Assembly: GCA_963693285.1 (NCBI GenBank)
Contig: OY848920.1
Span: 8,034,954-8,098,953 of the forward strand
DNA: 64,000 nucleotides
DNA from: Xestospongia muta
Taxonomy: Eukaryota; Porifera; Demospongiae; Haplosclerida; Petrosiidae
Direction of reading: 5' to 3'
Part shown: positions 1-10,009 of the stretch, piece by piece
Numbering within the stretch: position 1 is the first letter of the stretch
How the letters are laid out: each line of letters begins with the position of its first letter
Translations under genes and position numbers: made by a program
Notes under the pieces: generated by a model
What the model saw: only the letters and a program-made list of their open reading frames with translations
Told to the model about the DNA's origin: nothing
Database searches by the model: none

Positions 1-1093
1 CAGATTGCAGGATACATAACAGTTAATAGGAGAATGTAGGTTTTGTAGACCTGTCCTTATGTCACACTCAAATATTGAGACGTGATACTTGTGGTGTCAA
101 TTGTTATTGACTAGGTGGCCTGTGTTTATGACCGAGGACATAAATTTTCTTCTAAGTATCATAGGTATAGGGAAGTGGCCCTTGAATTTTACTAACTCTC
201 AACCCTTTCACATTACCAGTGACAGCCAGCTAAGTGTTATCCAAAGCAGACTATCAAAGGACCCAATGCAAAGTTAAACTATAAGTTAAGCATGCCAATC
301 ACATGTGTCAACTAGCCTCAACAACATCACATAAGATTGTCCTTCTTTAAACAATACTCTGTTTAAAGCTTTGTAGTATGTATACACAATAGTGCAGGTG
401 AAAGTGGCTAATCAAAATGATATATATACTAGTAGTAATGACAGTAGTAACAATAAATTACTCCCAATGATTATGAACAGCCTGGCATGTAGCACTGTTC
501 TGTTAAGTGTGATAACTTTACAAATACCCTCGATATAATCCTTGGATGATATATATTTACAAATTCCCTCATTGGAAAGTTTATAGTAACACATATAGAC
601 CTCAGTCTGAACTATGATACATGTAACACACCATACACACACACACATTTATGCATATAATTATACACACACATATATATTGCTATAGTATGTCTAAAAC
701 ACCAGATATTGACTACAAGGAACTTTGGTCTCTTCTTCAGGAGGTGGATAATCTGCCATAACTGCAAATAGTAATATAAACTTGTATAATTACATTTCAT
801 AATTCAATTGGTACAAAATGTTTACTAGGTTTATATAAAAGAGGGTATGAAATGTCGTTAGGTATATATACCTCCTACCAAGCCCTATAGGAAAAGGTAA
901 ACAAACACATTGCCTTCCATGAAAACAACTATACAATCAGCATTTAGTGCAAGATTACAAAATTAGAATAAATATTCATACTAACCATATTATTAGTATA
1001 TACACAAATCATATTGTACTAAAAAGGACAACACTTAATTATTCTAAATCAGACTCTAAAAGTCTACAGGGTTTGTCATGATAAAAAATTGTT
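1..1093. repeat. Duplicated 3' flank block, copy 1
   Basis: From about position 37 this block is nearly identical to 5309-6359, and the duplication continues into the C-terminal half of the adjacent lectin genes. A more diverged copy of part of it lies at about 31860-32570, next to NTPase gene 2, and another at about 8395-8830. Apart from a short exon copy at 694-759 and a small CA-rich run near 636-650, I see no gene in it. Confidence 0.85.
694..759 (-). pseudogene. Detached copy of NTPase 5' coding exon
   Basis: After a TTTGCAG-type acceptor, an ATG opens a short reading frame beginning MADYPPPEEET and ending at a TAG 22 codons later. The same exon occurs at 5960-6025, and at 32196-32240 where it appears to be the first coding exon of the death-domain NTPase. 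Here the rest of the NTPase gene is missing downstream, so I read this as a leftover of a truncated duplication. It could instead be a live exon of an unknown transcript. Confidence 0.45.
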
Positions 1094-2221
1094 TTAACGA
1101 ATATATAATTCAATGATATCCAAAGGAGTATCTTCATCATTACGACCTTGATTTCCACATACCCTAAGTTCAATATCTTCTGTAGTAGTTTCATTGAGAG
1201 ATTTTATAAACCATGGCATCTTAGGGTTAGTACAACATGGTCCTTCATTTCCATTACATTGTTGTCCATCCCACAATGGATCACTAGCATATAGAACATA
1301 TTGCCATTTTTGTCCTGCAGGTAATCCAGATTCACAGTAACTATCATTACCAACAAAATCAGGTATAGTTTTTCCTGTACTCCCATTATTACATGGACAC
1401 AAAGAATTAACATAAGGATAACTCTCGCTTGCACCACAAGCATAAGTCCAGATATGTTTACGAGGATTACTACCATAAGTAATAGTAACACCATCAACAT
1501 ATGTGTTACAATTGCTAATGTTTGGACTGGCATTGCTACCATACAAAGGTGGAAATCCATCTGGTGATGCGTACTGATAACCTCTTATTTGACCACAGAC
1601 CTCATTGTAATTATTTCCTTGAGAGGAAAAGAATGTTGATCCCAATGTTAAATAATTAGAAAGACCACAAACTCCATGATCTATGTTGTTAAATTGTCGT
1701 AGTGTTAGTCCAGGAGGACATGAAGCATTAGGTTCACTCATGTTGAGATAGCCTACTCTCATCCAACCTCCCTTACCATCACAGTTACTACCCTCCATAT
1801 CACAATAAACAGATATAAGAGAACCATTAGGAGCTCGTATTGTGTAATAGCCAGATATAGCAAGGGTACACTTCTGTAGAATCTCTAAACACCCAGCAGG
1901 ATATGAATAGATAGACTCAGAGATAGCTTCTAAATGTATTAGTAGACTTTTAACAAGATTTCCGACATCACTACCACAGTAATTATTATTATGTGTATTT
2001 CTAACTTCTACACAATATTGTATTGGATAGTAGTTTATAGAGTTTTCACACTTGGCATTATCCTTTCCATTACAAGTTAAGCAATCAATTGAGAGCCCAG
2101 TTATGGATCCAGAAGAATCTTCATCGCATAGAGAATTATCCCAGTATACCTTAATAGGAGCATCTGAGATGGAAGAGATGACAGCTGCAAGTATAATAAA
2201 AGGTATAGCCAAAAAATACAT
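1094..2221 (-). CDS. Secreted fibrinogen-like lectin family protein, divergent B-type N module
   Basis: Single-exon gene of 375 residues. ATG 2221 is chosen because the codon before it is GTG. A hydrophobic signal peptide (MYFLAIPFIILAAVISSIS) covers residues 1-19. Residues about 20-120 are a diverged B module with several cysteines. The core SGYYTIRAPNGSLISVYCDM starts near 123 and is followed by GGWMRVGYLNM. The C-terminal part has the VCGLSNY variant, the VDGVTITYGSNPRKHIWTYACG block and the end DIIELYIR. The YCDMEG-GGW pattern resembles fibrinogen-related domains; ligand and function are unknown. Many N-x-S/T sites suggest glycosylation and export. The 5' end lies inside the left arm of a long palindrome. 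Confidence 0.8.
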   Translation of the reverse strand: MYFLAIPFIILAAVISSISDAPIKVYWDNSLCDEDSSGSITGLSIDCLTCNGKDNAKCENSINYYPIQYCVEVRNTHNNNYCGSDVGNLVKSLLIHLEAISESIYSYPAGCLEILQKCTLAISGYYTIRAPNGSLISVYCDMEGSNCDGKGGWMRVGYLNMSEPNASCPPGLTLRQFNNIDHGVCGLSNYLTLGSTFFSSQGNNYNEVCGQIRGYQYASPDGFPPLYGSNASPNISNCNTYVDGVTITYGSNPRKHIWTYACGASESYPYVNSLCPCNNGSTGKTIPDFVGNDSYCESGLPAGQKWQYVLYASDPLWDGQQCNGNEGPCCTNPKMPWFIKSLNETTTEDIELRVCGNQGRNDEDTPLDIIELYIR

Positions 2222-2630
2222 CACTATTAAAGTAACTGATAGATTTCAAAGTTTTGATTGATTTGCTGATCTTGTCTGCATAAACTACACTGTAAAAATT
2301 GATTTGTTGATTTAACCAATATATTGTTATACAGGTTGCATGTAGCAAACTTAGTATGATATAAAAATAAGTATAACACTGTTTTTATTAGTAATGAACT
2401 ACTAGCTACAAAAACAGTAGTAATTAGTAATCAAAACAGTGTTATGTTTACTTTTACTTCATAATAAGTTTGCTACATGCAACCTGCATAACAATATATT
2501 GGTTAAATCAACAAATCAATTTTTACAGTGTAGTTTATGCAGACAAGATCAGCAAATCAATCAAAACTTTGAAATCTATCAGTTACTTTAATAATGATGT
2601 ATTTTTTGGCTATACCTTTTATTATACTTG
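2188..2630. repeat. Long palindrome centred on a MITE
   Basis: Positions 2188 to about 2400 are the inverted copy of about 2418-2630, with only scattered mismatches. The left arm includes the signal-peptide codons of the lectin gene starting at 2221; the right arm carries those codons in reverse. The symmetry centre, near 2409, is the centre of the MITE at 2288-2530. The palindrome therefore reaches about 100 bases past the MITE on each side. Confidence 0.9.
2288..2530. mobile_element. Fold-back MITE, CACTGTAAA termini, TA target duplication
   Basis: The element begins CACTGTAAAAATTG and ends with the inverted CAATTTTTACAGTG. It is flanked by TA at 2286-2287 and 2531-2532. Nearly the whole 243 bp folds back on itself. 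Its terminal nine bases match those of the 7.8-kb transposon at 36251-44085, which makes it a plausible non-autonomous relative. Related truncated copies lie upstream of other lectin genes (about 35460-35633, 49985-50153, 58810-58960, 62410-62600). Confidence 0.75.
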
Positions 2631-3208
2631 TTAATTGCTTTATGCATATACTACACTGTTTGTTAATAGTAGTAAACAAGTTTGTAAATAGTGAGCAGTT
2701 TGAATGCCCAATATTTCTTTCTATTGATAACACTTGAGTTTTGATCATTAGCTTATGACACTATCATTAATACAGTAAAGAGCAAAGATAGAGCTTCTGA
2801 TTAAACTACTAGTCTACTAGAATATGCTCATCTATCTACATACTTCTTTGACATAATATAACACTGTAAAACAGATCAAATATTTAATATTTCCACAACC
2901 AATTTGTAGTTTATATAATTACATGGGTGGATTGCCATGGAATTTATCACTGTATAATTTGCATACATGCTGCACTAATAAACGATACAGTGAATACTTC
3001 ATACAATTTGGATTCCATAATAATCCAAAAATGTAAACTAGTTGCATAATTAAAGAAATATATTATTATTTTTAGCTTTAAGTAAACTTAAGTCAAAAAC
3101 TTATTGATAAAGAACCTTTCCCATGAAATTAATGATATATATCTCACAGTTCTAAGACATTATATTATTACTTGATTACATTTTTAGCTCCCTACTCTTT
3201 CTGTCTAG
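2631..3208. other. Intergenic, no gene seen
   Basis: AT-rich sequence between the palindrome and a splice acceptor (CTGTCTAG) at 3208. I found no exon-like reading frame or repeat structure. Confidence 0.5.
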
Positions 3209-4514
3209 GGTGTGATAATGTTACAAGGAGTGCCTGTCGTTGTTGCTATACCTCTAACTGCAGTACCTCTTAATGCATCAGATTGTATGTGTCAGTCAAT
3301 ACAGGATATTGCAGACAACGGAGAATATCCAGTAGACACTGTCTGTGTCAATAACTCTCAATGCAATGGACTGGACTGTACATTTAAGTTTGGACCCATT
3401 TCCTTTAATGTTGAAACTGAAATTCAGCCATGTTCACAACCTCCTGGATTTTTCGTTATTTTCAGTCACGTTCAGACTGGTAATGTTGTGTTTGAGGAGT
3501 ACTTTAATTCCTCTACCAATTCCTCTCATGTATTTGGGCTTCCATTATATGTGGTTGTAATTCATAAACCATATTCTATGATCGTTGAAGTAAGTATATG
3601 TTTTTAAGTAAAGTATAAGGAAAGATGTAATAGTTGTTGAATCCATTGTTTATTGCTGATATTATGATATAGATAACAAGTTAAATAAATGTATCTTTTA
3701 ATTTATAATGCAAACATTTACATACAGTTAGTGGTTTCATAGTGCATGCAGTATGTTTGTTTGCTTAAAAGCTATCATTTAGCACAACAGTATTAGTGTT
3801 ATGTTTAATAATGAAACTGTAATTACAACAGCACAGGTAGGCTATCACAGATCTTAATTGATGTCTTAAATTTGTTAAATGTACTATGTTTGAAATAATG
3901 TTTGTTTAGGTAGTTTACATATACTTCAGACTAGTTAAGTGATATGGAAAATTATTACATCTTTTTCTATATAATTAATGTATTTATAGTCCTGCATAAA
4001 CAATTAAGAAAGATTGCTGAGCTCTGCATGTTCATACATGATTTATGTTTATTACAAGGCATCTTTTTATAGATGGATCTTATATTCAACAACTCTGCTT
4101 ATCGTGTTGTACCAAGATCTCAAGTTATTTTGGATAAAAGCAAATGTAATATGGTTACACCTTCGCCAACATTAACCACACCCACTATAACACCGTTTAT
4201 TACACCCACTCCTGTACCTATCTCCTCTGAAACATGTAACAAAATCAGGCAGATAGCAGCAAGCCCAATAGTTGGTACCTCCTGTACAACTAATACAAGA
4301 TGTGATACTGTTACATGTATAACTCTTGGGTATACTAGTATAATCCAGATACTGCCGTGTTATAATCCACCAGCTCTTTATATTGTGCTTAAAGATCAGA
4401 ACCAAAATGTTGTCGTCAGGAAGATTGTGACCAATAGTACAATTATTCCAATACCAAGGAATGTTATTCAATTGAATGTGACCCTAAAACACAAAGAAAA
4501 TCGTATTGGTATAG
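3209..4514 (+). CDS. Partial cysteine-rich extracellular repeat protein, two exons
   Basis: Two phase-0 exons, 3209-3594 and 4073-4514, with good acceptors (TCTAG, TTTATAG) and donors (GTAAGT, GTAAAA). Joined they encode two copies of a roughly 110-residue domain. Each starts C-x-x-I-x-x-IA, has a C-rich segment (VCVNNSQCNGLDC; SCTTNTRCDTVTC), then I-x-PC-x-PP-(G/A)-hydrophobic and a beta-rich end (YSMIVE; RIGIE). A Thr/Pro linker (TPTITPFITPTP) separates them. N-x-S/T sites and disulfide-type cysteines suggest an ectodomain. No signal peptide, membrane segment or stop was found in adjacent sequence, so it is a fragment of a larger gene or an abandoned piece. I do not recognise the family. 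Confidence 0.5.
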
Positions 4515-4587
4515 AGGTAAAATTTGTATATAGAAACTACTTTTAAGTTTTGTAGCATTCTGGGAAGAAGTATCATTTTCAGGAAAA

Positions 4588-4860
4588 TTAATAGTAATCA
4601 CTATCATAATTCATGCTGTATTCATTATGCATTAGCAAACTAAACTGGCCAAGCATTTCTTTGCATGCGTAATACACAGGGTCAGATCCTTTGATATAGT
4701 ACTTAATGTTATATTTTTCCATGTAGTTTGGTATCATAACTCCATTCAATACTTTTGATATTGTTCCATATGCTGAAATTCCACTTGATCGATGTGTATG
4801 TAGACAGGTATCGTGTTCAGCATTAAGGACTACATCAAAATATGGGCCCACTATTACCAG
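4588..4860 (-). CDS. Orphan C-terminal exon, unrecognised
   Basis: An open frame of about 90 codons ends at TAA 4588 and contains GPYFDVVLNAEHDTC and GSDPVYYACKEMLGQFS. Its composition is unlike the low-complexity shadow frames nearby, so it may be a real terminal exon. No partner exon was found upstream on the minus strand, where a short MITE (4882-4955) and repeats follow. I cannot assign a family. It could be a chance frame. Confidence 0.25.
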   Translation of the reverse strand: MVIVGPYFDVVLNAEHDTCLHTHRSSGISAYGTISKVLNGVMIPNYMEKYNIKYYIKGSDPVYYACKEMLGQFSLLMHNEYSMNYDSDYY

Positions 4861-4881
4861 CAAATCAGGTTTGCAAAGATG

Positions 4882-4955
4882 TCTAGTCTTGTCCCCAGAC
4901 TGACATCCATCTGGACCTTTTGTCCCAGTTGTGGCAGTCTGGGAACGAGACTAGA
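4882..4955. mobile_element. Short fold-back element (MITE-like)
   Basis: A 74-bp element with near-perfect inverted ends: TCTAGTCTTGTCCCCAGACTG at the left and CAGTCTGGGAACGAGACTAGA at the right. There is no coding capacity. The family was not identified. Confidence 0.6.
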
Positions 4956-5145
4956 AGTTCTTTTTTTTAACTTTACAAAATTGAATAAGCTGCACTTGTT
5001 CCAGTCCATACCATTATTAGCGCATTATTTAACATTCCAGATTTAAAAAGTAAAAGGACAAGATAACAATTTTTAAACATATGTTACTTTTTTTTTATTA
5101 TGATCATTACAGTATGCCCATTTCAGTTTTTGTATGTTTCCCTCA

Positions 5146-5303
5146 TTAGAAAATATAAAGTTCAATAATATCCAGTGAAGTATCTTCATTAACTGAGTAT
5201 TCACTACTACACATTCTTAGTTCAATATCTTTAGTGGTAGTCTCATTCAATGTCTTAATAAACCATGGCATGTTAGTGTTATTACAACATGCATGGTCCT
5301 TCT
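5146..5303 (-). pseudogene. Lectin C-terminal fragment
   Basis: Reads the end of the lectin family (PWFIKTLNETTTKDIELRMC, then an altered ELYIF with TAA at 5146-5148). It carries a 5-bp duplication (GCATG) inside the CCTN codons. Homology stops near 5303, exactly where the duplicated flank block 5309-6359 begins, so the gene was cut by that rearrangement. Confidence 0.8.
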
Positions 5304-5308
5304 AACCT

Positions 5309-6359
5309 TAGGTTTTGTAGACCTGTCCTTATGTCACACTCAAATATTGAGAGGTGATACTTGTGGTGTCAATTGTTATTGACTAGGTGTCCTCATGTGT
5401 TTATGACCGAGGACAGAAATTTTCTTCTAAGTATCATAGGTATAGGGAAGTGGCCCTTGAATTTTACTAACTCTCAACCCTTTCACATTACCAGTGACAG
5501 CCAGCTAAGTGTTATCCAAAGCAGACTATCAAAGGACCCAATGCAAAGTTAAACTATAAGTTAAGCATGCCAATCACATGTGTCAACTAGCCTCAACAAC
5601 GTCACATAAGATTGTCCTTCTTTAAACATTACTCTGTTTAAAGCTTTGTAGTATGTATGCACAATAGTGCAGGAGAAAGTGGCTAATCAAAATGATATAT
5701 ACACTAGTAGTAATGACAGTAGTAACAATAAATTACTCCCAATGATTATGAACAGCCTGGCATGTAGCACTGTTCTGTTAAGTGTGATAACTTTACAAAT
5801 ACCCTCGACATAATCCTTGGACGATATATATTTACAAATTCCCTCATTGGAAAGTTTATAGTAACACATATAGTCTGAACTATGATACATGTAACACACC
5901 ACACACACACACATTTATGCATATAATTATACACACACATATATATTGTTATAGTATGTCTAAAACACCAGATATTGATTACAAGGAACTTTGGTCTCTT
6001 CTTCAGGAGGTGGATAATCTGCCATAACTGCAAATAGTAATATAAACTTGTATAATTACATTTCATAATTCAATTGGTACAAAATGTTTACTAGGTTTAT
6101 ATAAAAGAGTCCATGAAATGTCGTTAGGTATATATACCTCCTACCAAGCCCTATAGGAAAAGGTAAACAAACACATTGCCTTCCATGAAAACAACTATAC
6201 AATCAGCATTTAATGCAAGATTACAAAATTAGAATAAATATTCATACTAACCATATTATTAGTATATACACAGATCATATTGTACTAAAAAGGACAACGC
6301 TTAATTATTCTAAATCAGAGTCTAAAAGTTTACAGGGTTTGTCATGATAAAAAATTGTT
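5309..6359. repeat. Duplicated 3' flank block, copy 2
   Basis: Near-identical to 37-1093, with small indels. It continues into the C-terminal coding part of the lectin gene at 6360. It contains the short exon copy at 5960-6025 and nothing else that looks like a gene. Confidence 0.9.
5960..6025 (-). pseudogene. Detached copy of NTPase 5' coding exon
   Basis: Second stand-alone copy of the MADYPPPEEET exon (ATG at 6025, TAG at 5960), in the same position relative to its lectin gene as the copy at 694-759. Downstream NTPase exons are absent. Confidence 0.45.
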
Positions 6360-7406
6360 TTAACGAATATATAATTCAATGATATCCAAAGGAGTATCTT
6401 CATCTATACCACCTTGATTTCCACATACCCTAAGTTCAATATCTTCTGTAGTAGTCTCATTGAGAGATTTTATAAACCATGGCATATTAGAGTTAGTACA
6501 ACATGGCTCTTCATCTCCATTACATTGTTGTCCATCCCACAATGGATCGTTGGAGTATAAGACTGATTGCCAACTTTGTCCTGCAGGTACTCCAGATTCA
6601 CAGTAATTATCATTACCAACGAAACTAGGTGAGGTTGTACTGTAGCTCCCATTATTACATGGACATAAAAGATAACCCGAAGGATTAGTCTCGCCTATAC
6701 CGCAAGCATAAGTCCAGATATGTTTACGAGGATTACTACCATAAGTAATGGTAACACCATCAACATATGTGTTACAATTCTCAATATTTGGACTGGCATT
6801 GCTATCAAACAAAGGTGGAAATCCATCTGGTGCACGAAACTGATAACCTCTTAATTGACCACAAACCTCACTGTAATTGTTACCTCTTGAGGAAAAGAAT
6901 GCTGATCCAAAAGTTGAATAATTAGAAAGACCACAAAGTCCATGATTTATGTTGTTAAAATGTCGTAGTGTTAGTCCAGGAGGACAGGTAGCATTAGGTT
7001 CACTCATGTTGAGATAGCCTACCCTCATCCAGCCTCCTTTACCATCACAGTTACTACCCTCCATATCACAGTAGACATTGACAATACTACCATTACTTAA
7101 AGTGAGGCTGTAATATCCTGATGTAGCAGTAGGGAAGGCTTGTAGTAGAGCAATGCAGGAATTATATAGAAAGGTATGTTGTATACAAGATGTAGGTACT
7201 GATGGTGGACATAATAAGAACTTGACTCTATTGTTCTCTTTCAACCTAAACGTCTTTCCGCTGTTACTCGAGAGACAACAGTATTGTTCATAGAGTGAAG
7301 GAGGACGTGGAGTTAGTAGACTAGTACAGTCAGCCATACAAACAGAGGAGCCCTCACTAAACATTACTAATAGACCTGCAAACAGACATTTGAAGATTAC
7401 TTTCAT
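6360..7406 (-). CDS. Secreted fibrinogen-like lectin family protein, A + SNY module type
   Basis: Single exon, 348 residues. ATG 7406 (MKVIFKCLFAGLLVMFSEGS) is chosen because the longer frame upstream has no ATG. The signal peptide covers about 1-19. It is followed by the A module (CMADCTSLLTPRPPSLYEQY, then CCLSSNSGK and LCPPSVPTSC), the core NVYCDMEGSNCDG-GGWMRVGYLNM, the LCGLSNYSTF variant and the DIIELYIR end. Its surface loop (GETNPSGYLLCPC ... YSTTSPSFVG) is almost the same as in the broken gene at 61045-62218, whose remaining sequence is of another type. Several N-glycosylation sequons. Role unknown; a secreted recognition protein is the inference. Confidence 0.8.
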   Translation of the reverse strand: MKVIFKCLFAGLLVMFSEGSSVCMADCTSLLTPRPPSLYEQYCCLSSNSGKTFRLKENNRVKFLLCPPSVPTSCIQHTFLYNSCIALLQAFPTATSGYYSLTLSNGSIVNVYCDMEGSNCDGKGGWMRVGYLNMSEPNATCPPGLTLRHFNNINHGLCGLSNYSTFGSAFFSSRGNNYSEVCGQLRGYQFRAPDGFPPLFDSNASPNIENCNTYVDGVTITYGSNPRKHIWTYACGIGETNPSGYLLCPCNNGSYSTTSPSFVGNDNYCESGVPAGQSWQSVLYSNDPLWDGQQCNGDEEPCCTNSNMPWFIKSLNETTTEDIELRVCGNQGGIDEDTPLDIIELYIR

Positions 7407-9199
7407 GATTAGCTCTGTCACCACTATTGTGTATATCTGTGACTGACTGTGATAACTTATACTCAATGTTTTCTATTTATGTTCACTATATGCCAAATAT
7501 GTTAATACATACATGTGTAATACAGTTCACTTATAACCTTACCTTTGTTTATTGTTATACAGACTGACCTGTTAATTAGTGATAATGTGTTAATTAGACC
7601 TTATCATATTTAGTCTATACTTCTTTGTTGTCTGGTTACCTTGCTCTTGTTATTGTTCTTTTAAATTGTTCTTTGTTTGTAAACTCTATTTAAGTTCTGT
7701 ATTTTGCTATGTGCTTTGTGTGTGTTAAGTCAAAGTTGAGAACACGGAACTCTCTGTTGGTACAGTCGTTGCATTACACATGTATGGGGGGTTTGTATAT
7801 TTAACTTAATCATGTCAAATTAAATTTATAACTCATCAATTATCCTTTCCTCATTGTCTTGTTCTTTACTACAATCATAGTATCCTGTTAACAGCTGTAT
7901 TATGATCACCATATGCCATCAGCCATACAAATGAGGGAGGCCTCACTTAACAAAATCATCAGAAAACCAATAATACTGCAAAGAATCACCAACTTCATTA
8001 CTTTCTTAGACGACATTATGTGAGTCTATCAACCTGATGTGTTATCATGATATGTAATGTAAGTAGTTGTTTAAATGTAGTTTGCATTCCAAGGTCACTC
8101 CTTTATTGGCTATGCCTGGATTGTTAAGCATACTCATGGTTACAACTAGCTGGCTGAGAATAACTAAGGACTGCAGTTATCTAAAAAAATAAAGCCTCTA
8201 AGTACAGCAGTCTAGAATTTGTAATTCCCAGCACCATCACCCAACTTTATGACTTTCATAAGTATAACTATCCAGAATCTTTATTTAGATATTGCTATAT
8301 ATCTTCACCTTATTCACTGTAAATTAATAACCAGTAACTGTAGAGAGCAGTAGTGTGCCTATTCTTATATTCTACTAGATGATAGATACCACATAGGATA
8401 TATAGCAATTAATAGTGCAATGTAGGTTGTGTAGACCTGTTGTTGCAAATGTCACACTAAATTAAGGAGAGGAGATACTAGAAGTGTGCATTGTTGATCA
8501 GGAGACATTTACTGGCCTCATATATGTATGACTAACGATATGAATTTCTTTGTAAGCATCATATTAGTTGTTGGTATAGGAGAGTGGCCCTTGAAATGTT
8601 ATCAACCCTCAGCCCTTCCACATTACTAGCTGTGGCAGAGTGTTGTTCAAAGGAAACTATCAAAGGAGTGAAAGGACCCATTAAAGGTTGAACTACTACT
8701 GGTATATGTTAAGTATACCAATGACATGTGTCAACTAACCTCAACAATGTCATATAAGGTTGTAACAATACTTTGTTTAGAGCTTTGTAGTGTGTATGCA
8801 GAGTTTATAGAGACAACATTGTATATTGCTATTGTTCTAGTACTTTTACTTTATTTTTGCTGACTGTATAGATCTCAATAATCTGTAACACAATACATGT
8901 GTACATTCAACAATGTACAAATTGGTGGAATCAGAGCCAACCAATACATATTAACTTACAAACACATGTAGAGACATAATTATATTTTCTCTACAAAATG
9001 CACTGCTAGTGAAATCCTAGAAGCCTGTAGAAAGATGTCAGTATACCGACATTCCTAATTTAGACTAGTTTGAGATGACTTTACCACTATCGCTACATTA
9101 AATTAATTGTTGTGTTTTTTAATTACTTAAAAATAAAATAATAAAGAATACATACAGAAGACAAATGAAGCGCTAAGTATTACAGTCTATTAACAGCAG
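7407..9199. other. Intergenic with decayed repeats
   Basis: Holds a lectin signal-peptide relic at 7917-7998. A diverged copy of the lectin flank repeat follows at about 8395-8830 (homologous to 17-390). The PLBD gene's 3' flank runs up to 9199. No other gene seen. Confidence 0.6.
7917..7998 (-). pseudogene. Lectin signal-peptide relic
   Basis: From ATG 7998 the sequence reads MKLVILCSIIGFLMILLSEA and then ICMAD, which matches the signal peptide and start of the A module of this family. No further homology follows, so only the first exon-start portion of a copy survives. Confidence 0.6.
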
Positions 9200-9954
9200 T
9201 TATGGAACAAGAGGTTTCATTTGCACAAAGTCAAAGTTGTACAAGTCAGGCTAAAATAAAAAAAATAACAGAATGAACAGACAAACAAGTGAATAGATTA
9301 CTTGGTCCAAATGAGAAGCATTAGCAACAGGACTTGTAGACCATTGAAATGGTGGAAGATTCTTTATAATTAAGGAATGAAATAAATATTTATAAAGTGT
9401 AAGACATTTTCCACACATTACTAATCATAATTATTGTGACATTATCAACTTCTTGTACCTGGTGAGTAGGACCAGACTCAGCTATTGAAGTCATTTCCAA
9501 AGCCATATAATAATCAGATATCTAGGAACAAGTAGGAAGTGTCATGATTAATATAATAATGGTTGAATTGATAGATGATAACACAATGATTAAAGTTAAC
9601 AAATGGATGAGACAAAGAGATATAGGCAATGATGACATAGAGACAACTGATACCTTAGTGTCTACACATCCACTAGTGGAAGGTTTTTCTTGTAAATCTC
9701 CTCGGCTACAGATAGCATTCATAGGATTACCCTCGGAATATGGATCATTTTTGTAATCTATATCACACATGTAATAAGTCGTTCAATCTTGTACGATCAT
9801 TTATTAATAATAATTACTTCATGCATATAATATATTGACTTCACTTCATACAGGTGGACCTACCATTGTATCTCATTAAATATTTCATTGTTTCCATGTC
9901 AACAACCTAGAAAAGGGTGAAACATGAACACTGTTGCTTAAAACACATGCACAC

Positions 9955-10009
<55 letters not shown>

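Noticed and set aside
2557..2748. Minus-strand frame containing IIKGIAKKYIIIKVTDRFQS
   Set aside because: It is the right arm of the palindrome and reads the antisense of the lectin leader region.
9544..9756. Plus-strand open frame over the PLBD region
   Set aside because: It is antisense to a PLBD exon that encodes [11 protein letters not shown], with matching splice sites on the minus strand.
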